Part shown: piece after piece, positions 32,449 to 40,743 of the stretch | Position numbering within the stretch: the stretch's first letter is position 1 | Layout of the letters: each line of letters begins with the position of its first letter | Assembly: GCA_000620545.1 (NCBI GenBank) | Contig: JIBA01000012.1 | Location: forward strand, 62,001-126,000 | Direction: 5' to 3' | From: Intrasporangiaceae bacterium URHB0013 | GTDB lineage: Bacteria; Actinomycetota; Actinomycetes; Actinomycetales; Dermatophilaceae | DNA length: 64,000 nt | The notes under the pieces: generated by a model | What the model saw: the letters and a program-made list of their open reading frames with translations, nothing else | Databases searched by the model: none | Told to the model about the DNA's origin: nothing | Position numbers and translations under genes: made by a program

Positions 32449-33654
32449 GTGACCTCATCCACCGAGCGGTCATCCCCATCGGGCTCGACCGCCCACGCAG
32501 TGCTGGCGGGCGTCGTCTGCGGACTGGTCGGCTTCACGAGCTCGTTCGCCGTCGTGCTGACCGGTCTCCGGGCCGTCGGGGCCGACCCGGGCGAGGCGGC
32601 GTCCGGCCTGCTCGTGCTCTGCGTGACGATGGGCCTGGGGTGCGTGCTCTTCTCGCTGTGGCTGCGGATGCCGATCACGATGGCATGGTCGACGCCGGGC
32701 GCGGCTCTGCTCGCCGCGGCGACGGTGCCGGTCGGCGGCTTCGCCTCTGCGGTGGGCGCTTTCGTCGTGTGCGGCCTGCTGCTCGCCCTGTGCGGTCTGG
32801 TGCGGCCGCTCGAGCGGCTCGTCGAGAGGATCCCCACGCCGCTCGCCAGCGCGATGCTCGCGGGCGTGTTGCTGACCTTGTGCGTCGCGCCCTTCCGCGC
32901 CGTCGTCGCCTCGCCCGCCGCGATCGCGCCGGTCATGGCGACGTGGCTCGTCCTCGTCGCGGTGGCGCGGCGGTGGGCCGTCATCGGCGCGCTCGGCGCG
33001 GCTCTCGTCGTGATGGGGGTGCAGGGCGTCTTCGGGCGGCTCGACCTCGCTGCTGCCGCGCCGTCCCTCGTCCTCGTCGCGCCGACGTGGGACGCGACCA
33101 CGCTCGTGGCGGTGGCCCTGCCGCTCTTTATCGTCACGATGACGAGCCAGAACATCCCGGGCATGGCGGTGCTCGCCTCGTTCGGCTATCGGCCGGGTAT
33201 CCGCCGACCGCTGCTCTACACCGGCGGGGCGAGCGCGCTCGGTGCCGTCGGCGGTGCGCACGCGATCAACCTCGCCGCGATCTCCGCGGCGCTGGCGGCC
33301 GGTCCTGAGGCGCACCCGGACCGGCACCGGCGCTGGATCGCGGGCGTCGCGTGCGGCGTCACCTACCTCGCGTTCGGGCCGCTGGCCGGTGTCGTCACGG
33401 CCGTGGCGGCGTCGGCGCCTGCAGGACTCATCGAGACCATCGCCGGCCTGGCGCTGCTCGGGACGTTCGCCGCCGCGGCGGCCGCTGCGCTCTCGGACGC
33501 CTCGTCCCGCGAGGCCGGCGCCGTCACCCTGGTGGTCGCCGCCTCCGGCATCACGATCGCGGGGGTCGGCGCGGCCTTCTGGGGTCTCATCGCGGGCGTC
33601 CTCGTCCTCGTCGCCCTCCACCTGGGGCCCAGGCGTCGGCATCCGGCCGGGTAG
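32449..33654 (+). CDS. benE: Benzoate/H+ symporter, BenE family
   Basis: 401 residues, about 12 TM segments. Diagnostic stretches are GLVGFTSSFAVVLTGLRAVGADPGEAASGL, PITMAWSTPGAALLA, PLFIVTMTSQNIPGMAVL and GAVGGAHAINLAAISAAL, all BenE hallmarks. It would import benzoate or a related aromatic acid. There is no benzoate-degradation cluster here, so the true substrate may differ. GTG 32449 starts 8 bp after hisN, implying one transcript. The stop lies inside a 66-bp tandem duplication. Confidence 0.88.
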   Translation: MTSSTERSSPSGSTAHAVLAGVVCGLVGFTSSFAVVLTGLRAVGADPGEAASGLLVLCVTMGLGCVLFSLWLRMPITMAWSTPGAALLAAATVPVGGFASAVGAFVVCGLLLALCGLVRPLERLVERIPTPLASAMLAGVLLTLCVAPFRAVVASPAAIAPVMATWLVLVAVARRWAVIGALGAALVVMGVQGVFGRLDLAAAAPSLVLVAPTWDATTLVAVALPLFIVTMTSQNIPGMAVLASFGYRPGIRRPLLYTGGASALGAVGGAHAINLAAISAALAAGPEAHPDRHRRWIAGVACGVTYLAFGPLAGVVTAVAASAPAGLIETIAGLALLGTFAAAAAAALSDASSREAGAVTLVVAASGITIAGVGAAFWGLIAGVLVLVALHLGPRRRHPAG

Positions 33655-33766
33655 ACGAGTCCACTCGCAGTGGCTCCGAGAGCAGCGGGCACGTCACCCG
33701 GTCGGCATCCGGCCGGGTAGACGCGTCCACGCGAGGTGGCTCGCAGACGAGCGGGCACGTCACCCG
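33635..33766. repeat. 66-bp tandem duplication across the benE stop, with a covarying stem
   Basis: Copies begin at 33635 and 33701 (GTCGGCATCCGGCCGGGTAG). Each contains a small hairpin: CGAGT-CC-ACTCG in copy 1 (33656-33667) and CGCGT-CC-ACGCG in copy 2 (33722-33733). The A-to-C and T-to-G changes are compensatory and keep the stem. The stop codon TAG of benE is in copy 1; copy 2 is non-coding. Confidence 0.85.
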
Positions 33767-33781
33767 GTCCCGGTCAGGTGC

Positions 33782-34414
33782 TCACTCCTCGGAGGCTTCG
33801 GCGGAGGCCTTCTTCGACCGGGCGGCGTGGGCGGGTGCGGTCTTGGCGGCCCTCCTCGCGTCGCGGGCGGCCTTCTTCGCGGTGGCCGACGCCGTGGTCG
33901 TCTTCCTCGCGGCGACGTAGCGCTCGGGCTCCTTGTCGCGCGGCGTGATCCCCTCGGCCCACCGCACCGCCTCGTAGCGCAGGAACTCCACCGCGATCTC
34001 GTGGCGCAGCTCCAGGCTCGCGCGCTGGCGGAAGTCCGCGAGGTCCTGCCGCTCCTCCTCGCCCATGTGGTCGCTGTTGTGGACGTTGGCGTCGACGACG
34101 GCCGTCCACCACGCGTCGGAGCCGGTGCGGCAGCGCCCGACCCTGCGCACCGACCTCCGGATCTCGTTGTGGTCCTTGACGGCGTCCTCGACCTCCTCGT
34201 CGACGGACTCGGCGTCGGCGCCGCCCGTCCCGATGCGCAGCAGCTCGGGGTAGAAGTAGCGCTCCTCTGCCTCGGCGTGCACCTCGAGCAGGATCTCGAG
34301 CCGCTTCCAGATCGCGGCCAGACCCTCGTCGTCGTCGCGCGGCCACTCCTCGAGCATGGCGAACATCCGTCGCTGCTCGTCGTGCTGGCGGAGGATGACG
34401 TCGGTGATGTCCAC
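33782..34414 (-). CDS. Hemerythrin HHE-domain protein with basic Lys/Ala tail
   Basis: 210 residues. Helical-bundle metal ligands are visible in ILRQHDEQ, LEVHAEAEERYFYPEL, VKDHNEIR and VHNSDHMGEEE, so a non-haem diiron site is likely, used for O2/NO sensing or iron storage. The last ~45 residues (from AARKTTTASATAKKAARDAR) are histone-H1-like Lys/Ala-rich and could bind DNA or polyphosphate. GTG 34414 was chosen because an AGAAGGG site precedes it and the longer frame is unconvincing. Confidence 0.85.
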   Translation of the reverse strand: MDITDVILRQHDEQRRMFAMLEEWPRDDDEGLAAIWKRLEILLEVHAEAEERYFYPELLRIGTGGADAESVDEEVEDAVKDHNEIRRSVRRVGRCRTGSDAWWTAVVDANVHNSDHMGEEERQDLADFRQRASLELRHEIAVEFLRYEAVRWAEGITPRDKEPERYVAARKTTTASATAKKAARDARRAAKTAPAHAARSKKASAEASEE

Positions 34415-34577
34415 GGGTGGCCCTTCTTCTCGTCCGGAGGGTTCCGGACTCACTGTGCCGCATCCATACCCGCTGGTCCGCGCCGGCGCTTTAACCGTTT
34501 TGCGTATCACGGCTGCCCGCTGGTGCCACCGTGAGTCGAGAGACAGTTCATCGACACACGGATGGTGGTGGGTCCGC

Positions 34578-35999
34578 ATGACGAGCAACGACCTGGTCGT
34601 GGTGCTTCCCGGCATCACCGGCAGCACCCTCGGCGTCCGGGGTGACGACGGCTCGCCGGCGAGTGAGAACCTCATCTGGGCCCCGAGCGCTGGCGCCGTC
34701 TGGAAGCTGCTCGTCGGCGGCCAGTCGATCCTCAAGAAGATGCTGCCCGAGGGGATCGGCGACGAGCACCCCGGCGACGGCGTCGAGGCGGTCGCCCTGA
34801 TGCAGGACGTCCACGTCCTGCCGGGCATCTGGACGCCGATCCGCGGCTACGACGTGCTCGTGAACGCGCTCGAGAAGCAGGGCTACCACCGCGGCGCCGG
34901 CGGCCGGCCGGCCACCCTCATCCCGTTCGCGTACGACTGGCGGCTGTCCAACCGCTACAACGGCGAGCGCCTCAAGACGGTCGTCGAGCCGGCGTTGGAG
35001 CAGATCCGGGCGCAGGGCGGGGCGTATGCCGATGCGAAGGTCGTCTTCGTCTGCCACTCCATGGGCGGGCTCGTCGCGCGCTGGTACATCGAGAAGTGCG
35101 GCGGCGCGGAGGTGACCCGCAAGCTCATCACGCTCGGAACCCCGTGGCGCGGCGCGACCGACGCGCTCGAGCAGCTCGTCAACGGCGTCAAGAAGGGCAT
35201 CGGGCCGCTCTCGGTCGACCTGACGGCCTTCTCGCGCAGCATGCCGTCGCTCTTCCAGCTGCTGCCGGAGTTCGCATGCATCAGCTCCGCCGGCGGCTAC
35301 GCGAAGACGACGGAGGTGTCGGTGCCCAACGTCAGCACCGCGATGGTCGCCGACGCGATGGCCTTCCACACCGACCTCCAGGCCGCCGAGGCCGCTCGAC
35401 CGGGGAGCCGCACCTCCGCTCACCTGATCGTCGGGAGCCGGCAACCGACCGCGACCACGGTCCGGCTCTCGGACGGCACGGCCACCGCCTACCAGGACTT
35501 CGGCAGCGACAACGACTACGGCGACGGCACGGTCCCACTGACAGGTGCGGTCGGGCTCGGCGAGGCGCTGGACACGAACCTGGCGGTGCGCGTGCCCGAC
35601 CAGCACACCAACCTCCAGTGCAACCAGTTCGTCCTGGACCAGGTCCAGGAGATCCTCAGCGCCAAGCCGGTCCGCCGCCGCGAGATCACCGACACCAACG
35701 TGCGCGCCGTCGTGCCTGACCTCATCACGGCCGGGGAGACCCTCGAGGTGGCCTTCGACCTCGAGTCGGACGACCCCGGCGCCGACCCGCCACACAAGGC
35801 CGTGACCGTCACGGTCCGCGACGAGAGGGGCACGGTGCTTGCCGCCGCCGAGCCGTCGCTCCGCACGGGTCACGGTGTGGCGACGTTCCCCGACCTGCCG
35901 GCCGGCACGCACACCGTCGCCATCACGGGTTCCGGGCCCGCGTCGACGGTGCGGCCGGTCATCTCGACGACCCTCGTGTGGCCGGCCCCGGTCCGCTGA
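34578..35999 (+). CDS. Lecithin:cholesterol acyltransferase/PGAP1-like alpha/beta hydrolase
   Basis: 473 residues. The LCAT-like signature opens with VVVLPGITGSTLGV and nucleophile S161 lies in FVCHSMGGLVARWYIEK, followed by ITLGTPWRGATDAL. The acid is probably in the YGDGTVPLTGA region and the His in VRVPDQHTNLQCN. The C-terminal ~100 residues look like an Ig-like/beta-sandwich domain (VTVTVRDERGTVLAAAE). No signal peptide is visible, so a cytosolic lipase, acyltransferase or effector-like esterase is possible. It is followed within 60 bp by the 70-bp hairpin repeats. Confidence 0.8.
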   Translation: MTSNDLVVVLPGITGSTLGVRGDDGSPASENLIWAPSAGAVWKLLVGGQSILKKMLPEGIGDEHPGDGVEAVALMQDVHVLPGIWTPIRGYDVLVNALEKQGYHRGAGGRPATLIPFAYDWRLSNRYNGERLKTVVEPALEQIRAQGGAYADAKVVFVCHSMGGLVARWYIEKCGGAEVTRKLITLGTPWRGATDALEQLVNGVKKGIGPLSVDLTAFSRSMPSLFQLLPEFACISSAGGYAKTTEVSVPNVSTAMVADAMAFHTDLQAAEAARPGSRTSAHLIVGSRQPTATTVRLSDGTATAYQDFGSDNDYGDGTVPLTGAVGLGEALDTNLAVRVPDQHTNLQCNQFVLDQVQEILSAKPVRRREITDTNVRAVVPDLITAGETLEVAFDLESDDPGADPPHKAVTVTVRDERGTVLAAAEPSLRTGHGVATFPDLPAGTHTVAITGSGPASTVRPVISTTLVWPAPVR

Positions 36000-36042
36000 G
36001 CATCGACGCCGCTGCGACCAGCCGGGAGCGACCTCCTCAATC

Positions 36043-36410
36043 TCCGGCGCTTAGGTCCGGATCGCGCGCTCGCAGCAGGAGCGCGCGAAACCTGCACCGG
36101 GCGCGCGACATGTCCCGCGCTTCCGTTCGGATCGCGCGCTCGCAGCACGAGCGCGCGAAACCTGCGCCGGGTGCGAGACATCTCCCGCGCTTCCGTTCGG
36201 ATCGCGCGCTCGCAGCAGGAGCGCGCGAAACCTGCACCGGGCGCGCGACATGTCCCGCGCTTCCGTTCGGATCGCGCGCTCGCAGCACGAGCGCGCGAAA
36301 CCTGCGCCGGGTGCGAGACATCTCCCGCGCTTCCGTTCGGATCGCGCGCTCGCAGCAGGAGCGCGCGAAACCTGCGCCAGGTGCGCGACATCTCCCGCGC
36401 TTGGTCCCGA
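36043..36410. repeat. 70-bp tandem array, five units in A-B-A-B-A' order, each with a hairpin
   Basis: Units start at 36061, 36131, 36201, 36271 and 36341. Units 1 and 3 are identical, as are 2 and 4, so a 140-bp block has duplicated exactly. Each unit holds TCGCGCGCTC and GAGCGCGCGA (36062-36071 and 36079-36088 in unit 1), a perfect 10-bp stem with a 7-nt loop. In B units the loop change adds an 11th pair. A partial copy runs into 36043-36060. The array lies in the 521-bp gap 36000-36520; the remainder (36411-36520) holds only the upstream region and AGGAGG site of the VOC gene. Confidence 0.92.
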
Positions 36411-36520
36411 CCGGGAGGCGTCCGGGACCGCGCCCGGGTGTTCTGCCCGACGGTGTCCGGGCCGGGTGGTTGGGTAGGTCGAAACGACACCGAGACGGCA
36501 GAGCCCACCCAGGAGGATCC

Positions 36521-36931
36521 ATGTCCGACCCGTCCAGCACTGACACCAAGATCGGCTACGACTGCGTCGCGCTCGACTGTGCCGACGCCGCAGGCGTGGC
36601 GCAGTTCTACGCCGACCTGCTCGACGGCCGGGTCGAGGCCGACCCCGACGGCGACTGGTTCGACGTGCTCTGGGACGGTCCCCGCATCGCGACCCAGCTG
36701 GCACCGAACCATGAGTCACCCGACTGGCCCCGCGGCCAGCAGCAGGCACACCTCGACTTCGTCGTCGTCGACATCGCGGCCGCCCACGAGCGGGTGCTCG
36801 CCCTCGGCGGCACGGCCCTCGACCCCGTCGAACCGCCCCGGCCGAACCCCGAGCGCGGCTTCCGGGTCTATGCCGACCCGGCCGGACACCCGTTCTGCCT
36901 GTGCCGTCCGAACAAGGACGCCTGGGGCTGA
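36521..36931 (+). CDS. Glyoxalase/bleomycin-resistance (VOC) family protein
   Basis: 136 residues with two betaalphabetabetabeta units: IGYDCVALDCADAAGVAQFYADLLDG at the N-terminus and QQAHLDFVVVDIAAAHERVLALGG in the second half, ending in VYADPAGHPFCLC. This is the VOC subtype with a D-P-A-G-H-P-F-C-L finish, often called glyoxalase-like domain. Metal use and substrate unknown. ATG 36521 with AGGAGG 5 nt upstream decides the start, although the frame is open through the repeats. Confidence 0.85.
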   Translation: MSDPSSTDTKIGYDCVALDCADAAGVAQFYADLLDGRVEADPDGDWFDVLWDGPRIATQLAPNHESPDWPRGQQQAHLDFVVVDIAAAHERVLALGGTALDPVEPPRPNPERGFRVYADPAGHPFCLCRPNKDAWG

Positions 36932-36953
36932 GCCGTCGGACGGCCGGCGACGG

Positions 36954-38561
36954 TCAGCCGAAGTCCAACCCGTCGAGCGAGGACGACGGCTTCTGGTCGG
37001 GCAGGCGCAGCATCCGGAAGGAGTTGGCGAGTCCCAGGAGTCCGGCGAGGAGCGGCACCGACAGGGCGATCTGCAGCGAGATGTCGCGGGCCTCGGCGTT
37101 GATGGCCACGACCGCGGCCTCCACGTCCGCCGGCTGGCCGGTGATCTGCTGCTCGAGCTGGCTGTTGCTCATCACTTCCGCGTCGTGCTCGAGGGCGTCG
37201 GCGATCTGCTGCTGCTGCGCCGCCGGGATCACCGGACTGCTCTCGGCGAGCTGGGTGAAGCTGAGCGACAGTGCGGCGAGCATGAGACCGCCGGCCATGG
37301 CGAGACCGAAGGAGAGCCCGAACGACCCCGCGGCGGAGTTGACCCCGGCGGCCTCGCTCACCCGCTCCTCCTCGACGGGGGCGAGGGTGTAGTTGTTCAG
37401 CTGGGACACCAGCAGGCCCAGGCCGCAGCCCGTGATCGCGAGGGGGACCACGAAGTACCAGCCGCTGTCGGCGCGCGGGACGAACGGGATGATGATCGCG
37501 ATCCCGAGGCTGGTGAGGACGAAGCCGGCGCGGATGATCGCCGCGGGGCGCCGGTCACCGGCCTTCCTGCCGGCCACGAGCGCCGCCGCGAACATCGTCA
37601 GCGACAACGGGGCCAGCGACAGCCCGGACTGCAGGGCGTTGTACTCGAGCGTCATCTGGAAGTAGAGCGGGAGGGCGATCATGGCGCCGCCCAGGGTGAC
37701 CTGTTGGAGCAGCTGGCCCGAGACGCCTGCCGTGAAGTTCGGATGACGGAACAGGTCCGGGTCGAGCAGGGTCACCATGCCGGCGCGCTTGCGCCGGATG
37801 AGCCACCGAGCCAGCAGCACGAGCGCCACGGCCCCGACGGCCATGAGGATGCCGACGAACTCGCCGCCCTCCTGCCAGACGAGGATCCCCAGCACCACGC
37901 CGCCCATGCCGATGACCGACAGGATCGCGCCGACCACGTCGATCCTGCGCGAACCGGTGTACGGAACGTCGTGGACCAACCGGATCTGGCTGAGGACGAC
38001 GACGATGATGACGACCTCCAGCGCGAACCCGACCCGCCACGACAGGTAGGTCGTGACGAACCCGCCCAGCAGCGGACCGATCGCGGCGGCGATGGCGGCG
38101 GACGCGCCGACGAGCGCGTAGGCCTGCTTCTGCGCTGCGCCGACGAAGTTGCCGTGGATCAGCGACTGCATCGCGGGCAGGAGCAACGACGCTCCGAGTC
38201 CGCCCGTGATGGCCCAGAAGATGACGATCGCCGTGAGGCTCTGGGCGAGCGTCATGGCGAGCGCGCCCACGGCATACCCGAGCAGTCCCAGGACGTAGGC
38301 GCGCTTCCGGCCGATGAGGTCGCCGACCTTGCTGTTGATGAGGATGAACGCGGCCGAGACGAGGGCCTCGAGCGCGATGGCGGACTGCACCCCGCTCGCT
38401 GTCGTGTCGAGGTCGACGATGACCGCGGAGATCGAGACGTTCATCAACGACGTGTCGACCACGAGGACGAACATCGCCATGGCCAGCAGGAGCATCAGCC
38501 GGCGGCTCCCCGAGGCCTCGGGCGCGTCCTGCGCCCTACCTTCGGCTGGGCTCTGCGTCAT
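36954..38561 (-). CDS. MFS transporter, DHA2 (EmrB/QacA) family
   Basis: 535 residues, 14 TM segments. Motif A is KVGDLIGRKRAYVLG, and VVDTSLMNVSISAVIVDLD is the DHA2-type TM1. Substrate is likely a hydrophobic drug or cation exported by proton antiport. Between TM13 and TM14 lies a long loop (~435-505, AAQQQQIADALEHDAEVMSN) typical of actinobacterial members. GAGGGTGAC precedes ATG 38561. It is convergent with the VOC gene and not linked to a regulator. Confidence 0.88.
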   Translation of the reverse strand: MTQSPAEGRAQDAPEASGSRRLMLLLAMAMFVLVVDTSLMNVSISAVIVDLDTTASGVQSAIALEALVSAAFILINSKVGDLIGRKRAYVLGLLGYAVGALAMTLAQSLTAIVIFWAITGGLGASLLLPAMQSLIHGNFVGAAQKQAYALVGASAAIAAAIGPLLGGFVTTYLSWRVGFALEVVIIVVVLSQIRLVHDVPYTGSRRIDVVGAILSVIGMGGVVLGILVWQEGGEFVGILMAVGAVALVLLARWLIRRKRAGMVTLLDPDLFRHPNFTAGVSGQLLQQVTLGGAMIALPLYFQMTLEYNALQSGLSLAPLSLTMFAAALVAGRKAGDRRPAAIIRAGFVLTSLGIAIIIPFVPRADSGWYFVVPLAITGCGLGLLVSQLNNYTLAPVEEERVSEAAGVNSAAGSFGLSFGLAMAGGLMLAALSLSFTQLAESSPVIPAAQQQQIADALEHDAEVMSNSQLEQQITGQPADVEAAVVAINAEARDISLQIALSVPLLAGLLGLANSFRMLRLPDQKPSSSLDGLDFG

Positions 38562-38734
38562 GTCACCCTCTCGGCCGCCGACCCGCCACCAGGTGTTCCT
38601 GGGGGCGTCGTCGCTACCACCGCACCGGATGGGTCTGTGGCACCAGCGCCGCCCAGGCCGGGTTCGGAGTCTATCGAGGTCCACCGGACGGTCGATGGCG
38701 AATCGACGCCCAGGGTGGTGGCTGGTGTCCGCCT

Positions 38735-39532
38735 TCAGTCGAGGACGATGCCGAAGTGGTCGGCGAGAGCGGCCCGCACCGCGGAGTCGTCGCCGAGCTC
38801 CGTCTCCTCGCGGCGGCCGCGGGTCGTCGTGATGAGGCGGTTGCCGCTGAGGGTGACCCGCCCGGTCGGGGTGAGGGCCGAGGCGACACGTGATCGGGTG
38901 AAGTGGCTCTCGGGGGACGTCTGCTGCCACTGGTTGCGCTCGCTGAAGTCGGTGAGCGGATGGGGCGTCGTCGTGAACACGAAGCGGTCCCTCCAGTCCT
39001 CGCCCTCCCGGCGCTCGCGGTGGACCCACGTGTCGCCCCGGCGCACGAGCCCCAGCGACTGACCACGTTCGCGTCGCTCGAAGCCGTCGCGCAACGGCAG
39101 CGGCTCGATGAACCCCTCGCCGAAGCCGACGTCGGCGAGCACGCGCTCCTCGAGACGTCCGCCCGAGACGACGAGCGCGACGTGGTCGAAGTCGTCGGTG
39201 AGCCCGCCCGTGGGGGTGGCCACGCGCGCGGAGACGAGGTCGACGTCGTACCCCAGGCGGCGCAGCAGGAGAGCGAAGAGTCCGTTGAGCTCGTAGCAGT
39301 AGCCGCCACGTCGGGCGCCCACCACCTTGGCCACCAGCGTCGGGTGCTCGAGGCGGATCGGCCGACCGAGCGAGATGTCGAGGTTCTCGAACGGCACGGC
39401 CAGCAGATGCGCCCTGTGCAGCGACGCGAGCGCGGCCAGGGTCGGCGACTCGGGCGCGGCGACGCCGATGCGGGCGAGGTACGCGTCGGCCTCGGCGGCG
39501 GTCAGGGCGTCAGCTCTCGTGGGTGCGGTCAC
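38735..39532 (-). CDS. nat: Arylamine N-acetyltransferase
   Basis: 265 residues. The catalytic triad is C79 in RRGGYCYELN, H117 in DFDHVAL and D134 in VLADVGFG, with VPFENLDISLGRPIRLE upstream. It transfers acetyl groups from acetyl-CoA to arylamines or hydrazines. In mycobacteria nat influences cell-wall lipid synthesis and isoniazid inactivation. GTG start with a CAGCAT box 6 nt upstream, so perhaps leaderless. Confidence 0.92.
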   Translation of the reverse strand: MTAPTRADALTAAEADAYLARIGVAAPESPTLAALASLHRAHLLAVPFENLDISLGRPIRLEHPTLVAKVVGARRGGYCYELNGLFALLLRRLGYDVDLVSARVATPTGGLTDDFDHVALVVSGGRLEERVLADVGFGEGFIEPLPLRDGFERRERGQSLGLVRRGDTWVHRERREGEDWRDRFVFTTTPHPLTDFSERNQWQQTSPESHFTRSRVASALTPTGRVTLSGNRLITTTRGRREETELGDDSAVRAALADHFGIVLD

Positions 39533-39565
39533 GCGACCATGCTGCGACCTCGAGCCCGCTGGAGG

Positions 39566-40585
39566 TCAAGCGGGGCCTGGCAGTGGCAGCGTCACGCCGA
39601 CCATGGTCACCCCACGCCCGTCCCACTCGTATGCCGTGTGCTCGAGCAGGTGCCCCGCCGCGGCACGCAACACGGCGGGGTCGAGCGTCGGCGTGTCGAG
39701 GGGCCCGCGCTCGAGCACCTGCGTGCCGTCGTCGTAGCGGACGAGCACCTCGAGGCGGCGCGGGAGTCGAGGTGGCCCGTCGAGCGCGAGCACTCGACCG
39801 ACCGCACGCTCGACGCAGCCGTCGAGCACTGCGACGACCTTCGAGCGGGTCCGCGTCGCGGGCAGCGACCGGCTGGCGCTCACCGAACGGCGGGGACCCG
39901 GCAGCCGGATCGTCGCATCATCGGTGCCGCGAGCGATCGAGACGAGGCGGCGGGCCATCCCGGTCGAGACGATGCGCTTGAGGTCCTCCTCGTCGAGCCC
40001 GTGGAGGTCGGCAACCACGAACAGGCCTGCGGCGTGGAGCTTCTCGTAGCTAGCCGGACCGACGCCCCACAGCTCGTCGAGACGCAACCGAGGCCGCAGG
40101 TGCGCCTCGAGCGCGGCGTCGACGACGACGAGGCCGTCAGGCTTGGCGCGTCGGCTCGCCAGCTTGGCCATGAGCTTGGTGCGCCCGACACCGACCGACA
40201 CCGCGAGCCCGACCTCTGCGCGGACGGTGGCACGAAGGGCGGCCGCCATCCCCGCCGGGTCACCCCGGTCGCGCCCCGTCACGTCGAGGAAGGCCTCCTC
40301 GACGGAGCCGGGCTCGACGAGGGGCGTGAAGCGCCGGAAGACCTCGAACAACCGGGCCGAGGCCTCGTCGTAGGCGTCGGAGCGGTAGCCGGTCACGACC
40401 ACCTGGGGCCAGCGGCGACGGACCTGGCGCAGCGGCATACCAGCGCGGATGCCCAGCGCCCGCGCCTCGTAGGAGGGACACGCGACGACCTCGTGCGCGA
40501 CGACCATCGGCCGGCCGCGCAGCGCAGGGTCGTCGCGCTGCTCGACCGAGGCGAAGAACGCATCCGCGTCGGCATGCAGGATCAC
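39566..40585 (-). CDS. dinB: Y-family DNA polymerase, DinB/Pol IV type, with SVEEAFLD active site
   Basis: 339 residues. The first metal ligand is D6 in ILHADADAFFASVEQ; the second site, usually S-x-D-E-A-x-x-D, reads SVEEAFLD (E96-E97). Further Pol IV signatures are KLMAKLASRRAKPDGL and LWGVGPASYEKLHAAGL. It would bypass lesions during stress. The Asp-to-Glu exchange at a catalytic ligand may reduce or change activity. No beta-clamp-binding QxxLxLF is obvious; the C-terminus ends GVTLPLPGPA. GTG 40585 was chosen since homologues start close to this motif. Confidence 0.85.
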   Translation of the reverse strand: MILHADADAFFASVEQRDDPALRGRPMVVAHEVVACPSYEARALGIRAGMPLRQVRRRWPQVVVTGYRSDAYDEASARLFEVFRRFTPLVEPGSVEEAFLDVTGRDRGDPAGMAAALRATVRAEVGLAVSVGVGRTKLMAKLASRRAKPDGLVVVDAALEAHLRPRLRLDELWGVGPASYEKLHAAGLFVVADLHGLDEEDLKRIVSTGMARRLVSIARGTDDATIRLPGPRRSVSASRSLPATRTRSKVVAVLDGCVERAVGRVLALDGPPRLPRRLEVLVRYDDGTQVLERGPLDTPTLDPAVLRAAAGHLLEHTAYEWDGRGVTMVGVTLPLPGPA

Positions 40586-40743
40586 CCCACCACTGTGGCC
40601 CCTGCCGCCGACACCGGGTCGCCACGACTGCGGCATGGTCCGCCGAACGGTGGAGCGATCACCACACCGATCCGCGGACGATCCCGCAGACCATCACGCA
40701 GCCGAAGCCGGCCAGGCCCCGACGACCGGCTCCCGGTCGCGGC

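Noticed and set aside
36043-36410. CRISPR array or repeat protein encoded by the 70-bp units
   Set aside because: Whole unit repeats including the spacer; 70 is not a multiple of three, so no frame keeps the same peptide.
35978-36520. Long in-frame N-terminal extension of the VOC protein through the repeats
   Set aside because: Arg/Ser-rich low-complexity translation, and a perfect AGGAGG site marks the start at 36521.
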